Notes: generated by a model from the sequence alone, not told the origin. Numbered from the stretch's first letter, positions 54,276-63,936 are shown. The stretch: 64,000 nucleotides of DNA from Kaistella flava (ex Peng et al. 2021) (GCF_015191005.1 NZ_CP040442.1:3410001-3474000); one strand, 5' to 3'. Translations and numbers: made by a program.

Positions 54276-54832
54276 TTAATTTTTGTAGCCTTCTACATGT
54301 GAAGATAGAAAAGCGTCGATAATGCCAGCTAAATTGTTGGCAATAAATTCTTCTTCCTCCTGAACACTGATTGCTAATAATGTTGCGGCTTTATAATAGT
54401 CTAACTTAATGGCTAAATGAGCCAGGCCGCCATAAGAAGCTATTTTATAATGAGTCAGTTTCTGAGAAACAAGAATAAGTGCTATTTCCAATTGTCGATA
54501 TCAGTTGAGAAAACGGCCAAGTGATTCTTTGCTTCGCAAATTAAAGCATTAAAAGTTGGACATTCCTTACTTTCGATTACTTCATTGCGCAACTTAAATA
54601 TTTTTTCAAGGCGCTCTTTATGTTTTAAATGAATGGCAAAATGCGTTTTAAGGATTTCTTTTAATTTTGAGGAGATAATGTGATCCTTTATAAGATCAAA
54701 TTCGTTGGCTATTTCTTTTTCGGCATAATACATTTCTTTCAAAGAGTCAATGAAGAAATCCTCCAGCACAGCTCGGGAATGTGCCAGGTCATCTTTTGAT
54801 AAAGAATGAATCGGTTTATCTTCATTTTTCAT
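54276..54832 (-). pseudogene. DUF892 (YciE/YciF-like) ferritin-like gene, broken by one frameshift
   Basis: Two frames together make one DUF892 protein. The first (54832-54482) gives LEDFFIDSLKEMYYAEKEIA, then LKTHFAIHLKHKERLEKIFK, and stops after STDIDNWK. The second (from 54491) continues IALILVSQKLTHYKIASYGG and LAHLAIKLDYYKAATLLAIS. They overlap by 10 bases around TTGGAAATAGCAC; a single-base change accounts for the break. The metal-binding Glu/His residues of the family (ExxH) are in both parts. An intact paralogue lies at 57290-57850 beside the catalase gene. A sequencing error cannot be excluded. Confidence 0.8.
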
Positions 54833-55085
54833 GAGTTCTACTTTTTTTACTAAAACGGCATAAATAATAATAAATTATCGTAGTAAAACTACAATATAAG
54901 ATTCATAATAGAACGAGTGATTTCACGGTATATTCCTAAATGGCATTCATTAAAAATAATTCCTTTTAATTATAGAATTTTCTATTTTAGTTGAGTTATT
55001 AAGGTCAAATTGTAGTTCGTCGAAAATTTTTATAATAACAGCTCGTTATAAAATTTGAATGTATTTTTAATAATAGTAAAAATAA

Positions 55086-55110
55086 AGGCCCCAATTAAGG
55101 AGCCTCTATT
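55086..55110 (-). terminator. Terminator of the catalase gene
   Basis: On the minus strand AGGCTCC / GGGGCCT pairs with one G-T, then TTTATTTT. It lies about 14 bases after the stop. Confidence 0.65.
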
Positions 55111-55123
55111 ATTCAGTTGTAAA

Positions 55124-57262
55124 CTAAGCCGGCACAACGGGATTTACTTCTCGTTGCCAGAATCGATGCTGCTCGATATCTTTTACGAAATCCTGTAAAT
55201 TGCCTTTTGCTGAAACTCCTTTTGCTGGAAGCTTAATTTCAGGAATGGCTTTCTTCAAGAAATCTACTGCGTCTGAATCAGCTCCAACAGGTTTGCAATG
55301 TTTAAATGATTCTGCGACAAAATGTAAAGCCTCAGGGTTTTCAGAAAGTGTTTTAACACTCGCGCCGCCTGCAACATATACTGCATCAAAAACGACAGAA
55401 GCTGCGGTAAGCAAACTCTCATCGATTGGATATTGATCTCCAGATTTTGTAGTTACAAATCCGTGTTTTGGCGCAATCACTGCAACCATCGCACCCATAT
55501 CGCACAATTCTTTTTTAATTTTTGTAAAGGCTTCATCGTTGACACCATCCGCTGTTAAGATGGCAATTCTTCTGGCTTTAATATCCGTCGGTAATTTATT
55601 TGCCATACTTAAAGACGGTGCATCTTTGATAGGTAACTTGTTTTTAAAGGAATGGTAATGTTCCAGATCTCCATCTGCTGGAATACTTCCTGTAATCGGC
55701 TGCGGTAATCTTGCGGGAATCAAACCTAATTTATCAGCTACGATTTTTGCCAAACCTTCGTTAATTTCCAAAAGCATATTTACCATTCGCTGACGGATAG
55801 GAACGATTTTCACTTTTCCTAATTCAAAAGCAAACGCATTTTGGATATGTCTTTGCTCGTCTTCCGACATGCTTTGATAAAATAAATCTGGCTGACTGAA
55901 ATGATCAAAGAAGCTTTTGCTTCTCATTCTGATTTTTTTAGAATCGATTCTTTCTTCAAAAGAAGTAAATCCACCTTCCGAAATCATGGCCTGGAAAGGA
56001 CAGCCGCCGCCCATTGAATTTGGATTATAAGCTACTTTGCCTTTATTAATCTGCATTCGATGCATTCCGTCACGCTGATTGTTGGTTACTTCAGGAATTG
56101 ATTTATTAATGGGGATTTCATGAAAATTAGGTCCGCCCAATCTGGAAATCTGAGTGTCAGTATATGAAAATAATCTTCCCTGTAATAAAGGATCATTTGT
56201 AAAGTCAATTCCTGGAACTAAATGTCCCGGGTGGAAAGCAACCTGTTCTGTTTCTGCAAAGAAGTTATCTGGATTTCTATTTAAAGTCATCTTTCCGATA
56301 ATTTCTACAGGAACCATTTCCTCCGGTATCAATTTCGTCGGATCGAGTAAATCAAATGGATATTTATGTTCATCTTCTTGAGCTACAATCTGCACTCCTA
56401 ATTCCCATTCAGGAAAATGACCTTCATCAATGGCTTCCCACAGATCTCGACGGTGGAAGTCGGTATCTTTTCCAGCAATTCTTTGGGCTTCGTCCCAGGC
56501 TAAACCTAAAACTCCCTGTTTTGGTTTCCAGTGGAATTTAACAAAATGAGATTTACCTTCTTCATTAATAAAACGGAACGTATGAATTCCGAAACCTTCC
56601 ATCATTCTTAAACTTCTTGGTATTGCACGGTCACTCATCAACCACATCACATTGTGCATCGTTTCCGGCATCAAAGAAACAAAATCCCAAAAGGTATCGT
56701 GTGCCGAAGCAGCCTGTGGAATTTCATTGTGCGGTTCTGGTTTAACAGCGTGAACCAAATCTGGAAACTTGGTCGCATCCTGAATGAAAAATACGGGCAT
56801 ATTATTTCCAACAAGATCATAATTTCCTTCCTGCGTATAAAATTTCACGGCAAATCCTCTGACATCTCTAGGAACGTCAGTAGAACCTCTGAATCCTGCT
56901 ACGGTAGAAAAACGAACGAAAACCGGAGTTTTGATAGAAGTGTCATTTAGAAATTTTGCTTTGGTATATTTTGCCATGGATTTATACAATTCAAATTGTC
57001 CATGCGCTCCAGAACCTCTTGCATGAACGATTCTTTCCGGGATTCGCTCATGATCGAAATGGGTAATTTTTTCTCTAAGGATAAAATCTTCAAGCAAAGT
57101 CGCGCCACGCTCACCGGCTTTTAAAGAATTTTGATCGTCATTAATTTTTAAGCCTTGGTCGGTAGTCAGGAATTCACCTTGATTGTCGGTCGTAAATTTC
57201 CCAAGTTGTTCTTGTTTTGGATTTGCCCCGTTTTCAAACGGTTCGATTTCATTTATTTTCAT
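55124..57262 (-). CDS. katE: Large-subunit (clade 2, HPII-like) catalase with C-terminal DJ-1/PfpI-like domain
   Basis: The 712-residue protein is a clade 2 monofunctional haem catalase that removes hydrogen peroxide. The active-site His is in RIPERIVHARGSGAHG, the Asn in YDLVGNNMPVFFIQDA and the haem-ligand Tyr in GRLFSYTDTQISRLGGPNF. The C-terminal 145 residues (ARRIAILTADGVNDEAF, VIAPKHGFV, FDAVYVAGGASVKTL) form the DJ-1/PfpI-like flavodoxin domain that marks the large-subunit class. It starts 27 bp after the intact DUF892 gene, and the two probably form a stress operon as is common in this group. Confidence 0.95.
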   Translation of the reverse strand: MKINEIEPFENGANPKQEQLGKFTTDNQGEFLTTDQGLKINDDQNSLKAGERGATLLEDFILREKITHFDHERIPERIVHARGSGAHGQFELYKSMAKYTKAKFLNDTSIKTPVFVRFSTVAGFRGSTDVPRDVRGFAVKFYTQEGNYDLVGNNMPVFFIQDATKFPDLVHAVKPEPHNEIPQAASAHDTFWDFVSLMPETMHNVMWLMSDRAIPRSLRMMEGFGIHTFRFINEEGKSHFVKFHWKPKQGVLGLAWDEAQRIAGKDTDFHRRDLWEAIDEGHFPEWELGVQIVAQEDEHKYPFDLLDPTKLIPEEMVPVEIIGKMTLNRNPDNFFAETEQVAFHPGHLVPGIDFTNDPLLQGRLFSYTDTQISRLGGPNFHEIPINKSIPEVTNNQRDGMHRMQINKGKVAYNPNSMGGGCPFQAMISEGGFTSFEERIDSKKIRMRSKSFFDHFSQPDLFYQSMSEDEQRHIQNAFAFELGKVKIVPIRQRMVNMLLEINEGLAKIVADKLGLIPARLPQPITGSIPADGDLEHYHSFKNKLPIKDAPSLSMANKLPTDIKARRIAILTADGVNDEAFTKIKKELCDMGAMVAVIAPKHGFVTTKSGDQYPIDESLLTAASVVFDAVYVAGGASVKTLSENPEALHFVAESFKHCKPVGADSDAVDFLKKAIPEIKLPAKGVSAKGNLQDFVKDIEQHRFWQREVNPVVPA

Positions 57263-57289
57263 AATATTTTTTCTTTGGTTATTAGTTTT

Positions 57290-57850
57290 CTAAACGGCAT
57301 TTAAATCTTTCGACTGAAGTTTGCCGTCAACTGCTTGAGAATTTAAATTAGTGTCGGCGATGGTACTCAGTAAACAATCAGATTTTTTTTCTTCGCCCAA
57401 AGTTTTCAAAAGTAAATCAAGTGCTTCTCTTTCATTTAAAGTTTTTGCAAATGCAGCCAAAGTTCCATAAGTGGCGATTTCGTAATGTTCTACTTTCTGT
57501 GCGCTGGCGATAATTCCTGCATCACGAACTGGACCTTCTGCTGTTTCTTCAATAATTTCATCACCTTCTTTAATGATTCCGTCCATAGCAAGACATTTTT
57601 TGCCTTCTGCTTTTAAGCCCATCGATTTGAAAACATTTTCTAGTCGTACGACATGTTCTTTGGTTTGAGCCAGATGGTCTTTGATGGCAGTTTTCAGTTT
57701 TTGGTCTGTTGCGTGATCAAACATTTTGGGCAACGTTTTTACCAGAGCATTTTCTGCCCAATAAATGTCCTTTAATCCGTCGATAAAAAACTCTTTTAGA
57801 TTTTTAGCAACAGTTTTCTTTTCTGATGATTTGCTTTTTTTGGTGTCCAT
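57290..57850 (-). CDS. DUF892 ferritin-like stress protein (YciF-like)
   Basis: The 186-residue protein is a four-helix ferritin-like DUF892 protein. Visible parts are LKEFFIDGLKDIYWAENALV (ExxH-type ligands start here), IKDHLAQTKEHVVRLENVF and IASAQKVEHYEIATYGTLAA. A lysine-rich N-terminal tail (MDTKKSKSSEKKTVAKN) is typical. Relatives are induced by osmotic or oxidative stress; the metal-dependent reaction is not known. It is the first gene of the operon with katE. A broken paralogue lies at 54276-54832, on the other side of katE. Confidence 0.9.
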   Translation of the reverse strand: MDTKKSKSSEKKTVAKNLKEFFIDGLKDIYWAENALVKTLPKMFDHATDQKLKTAIKDHLAQTKEHVVRLENVFKSMGLKAEGKKCLAMDGIIKEGDEIIEETAEGPVRDAGIIASAQKVEHYEIATYGTLAAFAKTLNEREALDLLLKTLGEEKKSDCLLSTIADTNLNSQAVDGKLQSKDLNAV

Positions 57851-58172
57851 TGTTAGATTTTTAATGATTAAATAATACGGTTAAGATCTTCTGAAACAAA
57901 GTTTAATATTCATCTTAAACTTTGGAGGATTTAATTCAATATGGATAACAAGTTGAAAATGTTATTATTGAAGGAGGTTTTTTTTAAAACAATTTTTAAA
58001 CCAAATTTATTTCTACTGAAAAACAAGAGATTTCTACAAAATTAAAACTGCTTTGATTTAAACTTCAAATATCTATTTTCGGATTTTTTTTTGAAAAAGA
58101 AATAATGAGTGTTTGTGCATAAATGCGAGCGGTCAAAAAAAAAACATTACCTTTACTCTCCGATTTTTAAAA
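57851..58172. other. Divergent intergenic region
   Basis: About 320 bases between the DUF892-katE operon and the cytidine deaminase gene. It should hold both promoters, but I see no element that fits the consensus well and no hairpin. Confidence 0.4.
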
Positions 58173-58652
58173 ATGGAAAAAGAACATACAATTCATTTCG
58201 AAGCCATCGAAAGTTACGACCACCTCGATGCGATGGAGAAAACGCTTTTTGATAAAGCAATGCAAATTCGTGAAATAGCGTACGCACCTTATTCTGATTT
58301 TACAGTAGGTTGTGCGATTTTACTGGAGAACGGTGAAATCGTAACCGGTAGCAATCAGGAAAATGCAGCATATCCCTCAGGATTATGCGCAGAAAGAACA
58401 ACGATTTTTTATACCGGAGCTAATTTCCCGGATGTAAAAATTAAAAAACTGTTTGTAATTGGTGCACCAAGAAAAGCAACTACTTCAGTTCCAATTCCGC
58501 CTTGTGGCGCTTGCAGACAATCTATTTTAGAATATGAGTCGAAGCAGAAGGAAGGAATAGAAATTTATTTTGCTTCTTTAGGTGGTGAAATTTACAAAAC
58601 GAAATCAATCCGCGAATTACTGCCGTTTTCTTTCGACGCTTCTTATCTTTAA
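58173..58652 (+). CDS. cdd: Cytidine deaminase
   Basis: I start this at ATG 58173 (MEKEHTIHFEAIESYDHLDA), giving 159 residues; an upstream in-frame extension has no family match. The zinc site is complete: NAAYPSGLCAERTTIFYTGA (CAE with catalytic Glu) and PPCGACRQSILEY (PCxxC). The substrate part YAPYSDFTVGCAILLENGEI is conserved. It converts cytidine and deoxycytidine to uridine forms for pyrimidine salvage. It stands just upstream of the Ppx/GppA gene on the same strand. Confidence 0.94.
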   Translation: MEKEHTIHFEAIESYDHLDAMEKTLFDKAMQIREIAYAPYSDFTVGCAILLENGEIVTGSNQENAAYPSGLCAERTTIFYTGANFPDVKIKKLFVIGAPRKATTSVPIPPCGACRQSILEYESKQKEGIEIYFASLGGEIYKTKSIRELLPFSFDASYL

Positions 58653-58757
58653 TTCTCATGAGAAGCCATTTTAATAACTGAAATCAATATCAATATTGAT
58701 GGCATGATTTTCTGTTGACGTAAAGAACAATTTTCTAAAATTAATTTTTATCATCCA

Positions 58758-59642
58758 ATGAGAATAGCAGCTATAGATATAGGAAGTAATGCAGCACGAC
58801 TGTTAATTAATGAAGTGACGGAGCCCAAAAAGGGAAAACCGCAGTTCACTAAACTCAACCTGCTCAGAATTCCGCTGCGATTGGGAATGGATGTTTTTAC
58901 GAACGGTGAGATTGGACCAGAAAGAGAGCAAATGGTCATCGACTCGATGAGTGTTTTCGGTAATTTGATGAAGATCTACAAAGTTCAGCATTTCAGAGCT
59001 TGTGCAACCAGTGCCATGCGAGATGCGAAAAACGGAAAGGAAATCATCAAGCAAGTCAAGAAATCTTCTGGAATTGATATCGAAATTATTACGGGTGATC
59101 AGGAAGCTGCTTTGGTTTTCGAAAATCATGTGGCCGATGCACTTGATAAAAACTCAGCCTATCTTTATATAGATGTTGGCGGTGGTTCGACCGAGCTTAT
59201 GTTTTATGAAAACGGAAAGATGGCGTACGAGAAATCTATTAATATCGGTACCATCCGTTTGTTAAATGGTTTGGTAGTTGATGATTTATGGAAGGAAATG
59301 AAAGAAGAAATCCGTAAAAACATCAACAGTAAAAAACCTATTGTTGCCATTGGATCTGGCGGAAATATCAATAAGATTTTTTCGATGAGTAAAACAAAAG
59401 ATGGCAAACCGATGTCCAGCGCTTATCTTAAAAAATATTATAAAGAAATGTGTGGATTGACGGTTACCGAACGAATGAGCAAATTCAATCTTCGAGAAGA
59501 CCGCGCCGATGTTTTGGTACCAGCTTTACAAATTTTCAATAATGTAATGTCCTGGAGTGATATTGATAAAATCTACGTTCCAAAAATTTCTGTTGCTGAT
59601 GGATTGATTCATAGTATTTATGAAGGTTTGCAAAAGAAATAA
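58758..59642 (+). CDS. Ppx/GppA family exopolyphosphatase-like protein
   Basis: The 294-residue protein has the ASKHA fold of Ppx/GppA: phosphate-1 motif AAIDIGSNAARLLI (3-16), CATSAMRDAKNG, phosphate-2 motif YIDVGGGSTELMFY (about 136-149) and VAIGSGGNINKIF. At 294 residues it is the short form, with only the catalytic domains and no C-terminal HD-like part. It may hydrolyse polyphosphate or pppGpp; which one cannot be told. It follows cdd by 105 bp. Confidence 0.93.
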   Translation: MRIAAIDIGSNAARLLINEVTEPKKGKPQFTKLNLLRIPLRLGMDVFTNGEIGPEREQMVIDSMSVFGNLMKIYKVQHFRACATSAMRDAKNGKEIIKQVKKSSGIDIEIITGDQEAALVFENHVADALDKNSAYLYIDVGGGSTELMFYENGKMAYEKSINIGTIRLLNGLVVDDLWKEMKEEIRKNINSKKPIVAIGSGGNINKIFSMSKTKDGKPMSSAYLKKYYKEMCGLTVTERMSKFNLREDRADVLVPALQIFNNVMSWSDIDKIYVPKISVADGLIHSIYEGLQKK

Positions 59643-59653
59643 CTTAGTAGATT

Positions 59654-60127
59654 TTAGAATTCATCATCTTCATCTTCATCCAGAAAATTTAACTCATCAT
59701 CTCTCTGTTTATAATCTTGTGGAATTCCGGGTGGATTAAAAAGTCCCCATTCATCAACAATAAAATGTTTCGGATTGAATGTTGCGACCCAATCTCTGAA
59801 TAGTAAACGAAACTCTTCAAGCTGCCTTCTAACAATTTGATAATAATCTGCTTCTTCAAAACCAAACATTTTCAGTGAATGTTGAAGAACCATTAATTCT
59901 CTTGCACATTTTCTAATAATCGCAGCATTTTCCATTTTCAAATCCCAGATTCTTACGGAATAAGCACCAGCAAGTTTAGCTTGGATCGTGTAGATGTTTT
60001 CTAAAATATGCTGTTTTGTAAATTCCAAATGTTCGTTTTCCTCAGGAATTAGATCGGTAATTGTTCGTAAAGTGTCAAAGATTTCCTGAGACTTTTTGAA
60101 GATGGGTGTATTGCGGTATTTATCCAT
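59654..60127 (-). CDS. Four-helix-bundle-like protein of unknown function
   Basis: I start this at ATG 60127 (MDKYRNTPIFKKSQEIFDTL), giving 157 residues; a GTG six codons upstream is less likely. The sequence is predicted to be helical: FKKSQEIFDTLRTITDLI, LENIYTIQAKLAGAYSVRIW, MENAAIIRKCARELMVLQHS. It recalls four-helix bundle proteins of Bacteroidota. The tail is acidic (FLDEDEDDEF). It is convergent with the Ppx/GppA gene, 11 bp apart. No function can be assigned. Confidence 0.8.
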   Translation of the reverse strand: MDKYRNTPIFKKSQEIFDTLRTITDLIPEENEHLEFTKQHILENIYTIQAKLAGAYSVRIWDLKMENAAIIRKCARELMVLQHSLKMFGFEEADYYQIVRRQLEEFRLLFRDWVATFNPKHFIVDEWGLFNPPGIPQDYKQRDDELNFLDEDEDDEF

Positions 60128-60290
60128 AGTTTTTTTATTTTGCACAAATCAAAAATGACGTAATTATAATTTAAAAAATTGAAGGTTTCGAAATGCTTAA
60201 TCTGACAATGGTGAAAAGACGTAATGTTGGAAATGTCATGCTGAGCTTGTCGAAGCAGCTGATATAGACGAAAATAGAAAATTAATGATC

Positions 60291-60782
60291 CTATTTCTTT
60301 CCCAATTCAATCACTTCCAGGTTTTCAATTTGATCTCCATTAATTTCAAAACGCATCATCGTCCGCATTTGATGCCAACCCACTTTTCCCATGGCACCAG
60401 GATTCAGATGTAGTAATTTATTTTTTTGATCGTACATTGCTTTCAGAATATGCGAATGTCCGGAAATGAAAAGCTTCGGAGCTTTTTCTTCGATTTCTTT
60501 TTTTGCTAATGGCGTATATTTTCCGGGGTATCCGCCGATATGAATCATGAGAACTTCTACATCTTCACATTTAAATCGTAAAACCTCAGGAAATATTTTT
60601 CTGATTTCTGTTCCGTCGATGTTTCCGTAAACGCCGCGCAAAGGTTTTATTTTTTCTAATTTCTCGATGACTTCTAAATTCCCGAAATCTCCGCAATGCC
60701 AAATTTCATCTGCGTTTTTTGCGTAGTCTAAAATTCGGTCGTCGATATAAGAATGGGAATCGGAAAGGAGGAGTATTTTCAT
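60291..60782 (-). CDS. Metallophosphoesterase, YfcE/MJ0936-type
   Basis: The 163-residue protein is a single-domain calcineurin-like phosphoesterase with all metal motifs: LLSDSHSY (DxH), WHCGDFGN (GDxxN-like), VYGNIDG (GNxD), MIHIGGYPG and FISGHSHI (GHxH), ending with HLNPGAMGK. YfcE-type enzymes hydrolyse phosphodiesters such as bis-pNPP or small nucleotides; the natural substrate is unknown. A lone minus-strand gene. Confidence 0.93.
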   Translation of the reverse strand: MKILLLSDSHSYIDDRILDYAKNADEIWHCGDFGNLEVIEKLEKIKPLRGVYGNIDGTEIRKIFPEVLRFKCEDVEVLMIHIGGYPGKYTPLAKKEIEEKAPKLFISGHSHILKAMYDQKNKLLHLNPGAMGKVGWHQMRTMMRFEINGDQIENLEVIELGKK

Positions 60783-61358
60783 GATGTAAATTTCTTACTT
60801 TTATTTTTAACCACAAATTGAAGATTCACTGATTTTTTTAAAAAGGATAAATAAAAGAGATAAAGTGACAAGATTTTGTTCGACGTAATTTATATGATGT
60901 TTTTTTACACATGAGTCACATAAGTTTTAGTTAATTCTTTCTGCAAAAAAGCTCACATTAGTTTCAGCTCTTTGTAATTTGTAGGAAATCTTAATTCTCT
61001 TAATTCCTTCATTAAATCTTAATGGTAATTTTTTTATGTTGAAGTTATATATGAGTTATGTTTAATCTCTCGCAGATTTTGCAGATGATGCAGATTTTTT
61101 TGTCCACTAAACTTAAAGTATTGATCTGCTTAATCTGCAAAATCTGCGAGAATATCAATTTTCAAATTAGGTTCTTCGGTTATTAAAAAGGGTAATGAAA
61201 ATAGTGAAAGAAAAACAGCTCTTTCTTTTAGCCCCGATTGAACGGCCTGTTTGAGCTCTCCCGATGCATTTGATCGGGAAGCGAGTAGTGAAAGCGGGAC
61301 TGAATTTGTTAAGAATCGAATATTTGTTGCTCCTAAAAAATCCGTAAATTTGTAGCCG
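60783..61358. repeat. Repeat-rich intergenic region before truA
   Basis: It holds three elements. An inverted relative of the repeats at 46726-47048 is at 60901-61033 (its complement reads ACTTATGTGACTCATGTGT). An 18-base-arm inverted repeat, CTCGCAGATTTTGCAGAT at 61069-61086 and its complement at 61133-61150, relates to that at 50255-50311. A GC-rich patch at 61218-61306 includes a TCCCGAT / ATCGGGA hairpin at 61259-61279. No gene is seen. Confidence 0.7.
61323..61352 (+). promoter_or_regulatory. Promoter of truA, giving a leaderless or nearly leaderless transcript
   Basis: TTTG at 61323-61326, an 18-base spacer and TAAATTTG at 61345-61352 fit the consensus. The truA ATG begins at 61359, six bases after the -7 element, about where transcription should start. 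Confidence 0.7.
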
Positions 61359-62090
61359 ATGAGGTATTGTATAGAGTTTTCGTATTTGGGGAAAAATTAT
61401 TTTGGCTATCAGGTTCAGCCTGACCAGATTTCTGTACAGGAAGTTTTGGAAAATGCTTTGTCTACGATTCTACGCGAAAAAATTAAAACGACAGGAGCGG
61501 GGAGAACCGATACGGGCGTACATGCGAAGAAAATATTTGCGCATTTCGATACGGAAAAAAACATCGGTGATAATCTAACCTATCAATTGAATAGTTTTTT
61601 GCCGGCAGATATTTCCATTAAAAGAATTTTCCCGGTTAAAGATGATTTTCATGCTCGGTTTGATGCGACTTTTCGGACTTACGAGTATTATATTACTTTG
61701 GAAAAAAATCCGTTTACGCAAGATTCGTCCTGGCAAATCTGGAAACGGGATTTGGATATTAACCGGATGAATGAGGCGTGTGAAATCCTTTTTGAATACG
61801 AAGATTTTACCAGTTTTTCTAAATTACATACCGATAATAAAACCAATAACTGCAAGATTTATAAAGCGTTTTGGGAACAGAACGGTTATGAAATAAAATT
61901 CACCATTTCTGCAGATCGCTTTTTGCGAAATATGGTTCGGGCGATTGTCGGGACAATGGTTGAAATAGGAAATGGAAAAATAAAACCTCAAGATTTGCGA
62001 AAAATTATCGAAGACAAAAACCGAAATTCCGCCGGAACTTCGGCTCCTGCACAAGGTTTATTTTTAGTAGATGTCGGTTATAATTTTTAA
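61359..62090 (+). CDS. truA: tRNA pseudouridine(38-40) synthase TruA
   Basis: The 243-residue protein modifies U38-U40 in the tRNA anticodon arm. The start MRYCIEFSYLGKNYFGYQVQ matches TruA, the catalytic Asp is in TTGAGRTDTGVHAKK (about 52) and the KI, RFLRNMVRAIVGTMVEIG block is present. The length is normal. A consensus promoter lies immediately upstream with almost no leader. The stop is 92 bp before the ABC exporter start, with another promoter-like element in between. Confidence 0.96.
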   Translation: MRYCIEFSYLGKNYFGYQVQPDQISVQEVLENALSTILREKIKTTGAGRTDTGVHAKKIFAHFDTEKNIGDNLTYQLNSFLPADISIKRIFPVKDDFHARFDATFRTYEYYITLEKNPFTQDSSWQIWKRDLDINRMNEACEILFEYEDFTSFSKLHTDNKTNNCKIYKAFWEQNGYEIKFTISADRFLRNMVRAIVGTMVEIGNGKIKPQDLRKIIEDKNRNSAGTSAPAQGLFLVDVGYNF

Positions 62091-62152
62091 CCGTCAATCG
62101 GTACAATATCAAAACTCAATCTCTACATTCCTTTCATCACTGCAAAATTCCG

Positions 62153-62160
62153 TATTTTTG
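62153..62160 (+). promoter_or_regulatory. -7 element before the ABC exporter gene
   Basis: TATTTTTG fits the consensus and lies 21 bases before ATG 62182. A TTTC at about 62132-62135 may be a weak -33 element. This supports the later start for the exporter. Confidence 0.55.
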
Positions 62161-62181
62161 CAGAGGATTTTTAAATACAGT

Positions 62182-63936
62182 ATGAAGAAACAATCAACCT
62201 GGGACATCATTAAACGGCTATTTGTAATCGGAATGAAATTTCGGTCATGGTTTATTGTTACGCTAATTATTTCCATCGTTTTGTCGATCATTTCTACTTA
62301 TCGACCGTATTTGACGATGCAGATTGTAGATACAGACATTATTCAGCTTCGGGATAAAGGGTTGATGATGAAGCATATTTATGTTTTGGTCGCGTTGGTT
62401 TTCGGTGAAACGATTTTGAATTTTTTCCTTGTTTATTTCTCCAACTTTATTTCGCAAAATGTGATTCGTGATATTCGCGAAAGATTATATCATAAACTTA
62501 TTTATTTCCGAACTTCTTTCTTTGATAAAACTGCGATTGGACAATTGGTTACTCGTGCAGTTGGCGATGTAGAAACAATTGCCACGGTGTATACCGATGG
62601 TTTCTTAATGGTTTTCGGCGATATTCTGCGCATCGTTTTCGTCTTGATTATGATGTTTCAGGTTGATGTTCACTTGAGTTATATTTCTTTGGTGATTCTT
62701 CCTTTGATGGTTGTGATTACGCGTTTTTTCCAGAAACGTTTGAAGAAAGCTTTTGGTGACGAAAGAACCTGGACTTCGAATCAGAATTCATTTGTTCAGG
62801 AACGACTTTCGGGAATGTCAATCGTACAAGTGTTTAACAGACAAAAAGCGGAATTTAAAAAGTTTGATGATATCAATATTACCTTAAAAGAAGCCTTGCT
62901 GAAGACGGTTTTCATCTTCTCTTTATTCTTTCCGGTGGTTGAATTAATTTCGTCTTTATTTATAGGATTTATTCTTTTCTATGGAGGATTTATCACCATT
63001 AAAGCTGGAGCCGTTATCGCTTTCATTCAATATATTTCGATGCTGATTCGTCCGTTGCGACAAATTGCGGATCGTTTTAATAATATTCAAAGAGGAATTG
63101 TTGGTGCAGAAAGAGTTCTTGACGTGATGGATGAAGATTTTGCCATGCCGAATCACGGTACAATTGCCAAATCTCATTTCGAAGGAAAAATTGAATTTAA
63201 AAATGTTCATTTTTCTTATGATGAAAAACAGGAAGTTTTAAAAGGAATAAGTTTTAAAGTAAATCCTGGCGAAACCGTTGCCATTGTTGGTGCAACTGGT
63301 GCTGGAAAATCGACCATTATCAGTTTGATTACAAGATTGTATGATATTAATTCCGGTAAAATATTATTGGATGATGTTGATTTAAAAGATTATGAACTGT
63401 ATAATCTGAGAAGTCATATTGGCGTTGTTTTACAGGATGTGTTTTTATTCCACGGTAGTATTTTTGAAAATCTTGCTTTCGGTGATGAGTCTATTACTTT
63501 AGAAAAGATAAAAAGTATTGCCAAAGATATTGAAGTGGATGAATTTATAGAAAGTCTTCCTGGTGGTTATGATTACGTTGTTAGGGAAAGAGGTTCGTCT
63601 ATTTCTTTAGGACAAAGGCAATTATTATCATTCTTACGTGCTTATCTTTCTGATCCTAAAATTTTAATTCTTGATGAAGCGACTTCTTCTATTGACCACG
63701 AAAGTGAAAAGTTAATTCAAAGAGCTACCGAAAAAATTACGAAAAACCGAACTTCAATTATTATCGCACACCGACTTTCTACGATTGTTAATGCTGATAA
63801 GATCATTGTGATGGAGCACGGGAAAATTGTTGAAGAAGGAAAACATGATGAACTTCTTGAGAGAGGCGGCTATTATTCTACGTTGTACAAATCACAGTTG
63901 AAAGTAGAATTGACTAAATCTACGACAGATATTTAA
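62182..63936 (+). CDS. ABC exporter half-transporter (permease-ATPase fusion, MsbA/MDR-like)
   Basis: I start this at ATG 62182 (MKKQSTWDIIKRLFVIGMKF), giving 584 residues; an in-frame start 37 codons upstream would overlap truA. The N-terminal half has six transmembrane helices of the type I exporter fold (about 20-310). The C-terminal ATPase has Walker A GATGAGKSTI (about 375-384), Q-loop VVLQDVFLF, signature SISLGQRQLLSF (SLGQ in place of SGGQ), Walker B ILILDEATSSID and H-loop IIIAHRLST. It works as a dimer to export lipids or drugs. The substrate is not known from sequence. The gene ends 64 bp before the window edge. Confidence 0.93.
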   Translation: MKKQSTWDIIKRLFVIGMKFRSWFIVTLIISIVLSIISTYRPYLTMQIVDTDIIQLRDKGLMMKHIYVLVALVFGETILNFFLVYFSNFISQNVIRDIRERLYHKLIYFRTSFFDKTAIGQLVTRAVGDVETIATVYTDGFLMVFGDILRIVFVLIMMFQVDVHLSYISLVILPLMVVITRFFQKRLKKAFGDERTWTSNQNSFVQERLSGMSIVQVFNRQKAEFKKFDDINITLKEALLKTVFIFSLFFPVVELISSLFIGFILFYGGFITIKAGAVIAFIQYISMLIRPLRQIADRFNNIQRGIVGAERVLDVMDEDFAMPNHGTIAKSHFEGKIEFKNVHFSYDEKQEVLKGISFKVNPGETVAIVGATGAGKSTIISLITRLYDINSGKILLDDVDLKDYELYNLRSHIGVVLQDVFLFHGSIFENLAFGDESITLEKIKSIAKDIEVDEFIESLPGGYDYVVRERGSSISLGQRQLLSFLRAYLSDPKILILDEATSSIDHESEKLIQRATEKITKNRTSIIIAHRLSTIVNADKIIVMEHGKIVEEGKHDELLERGGYYSTLYKSQLKVELTKSTTDI

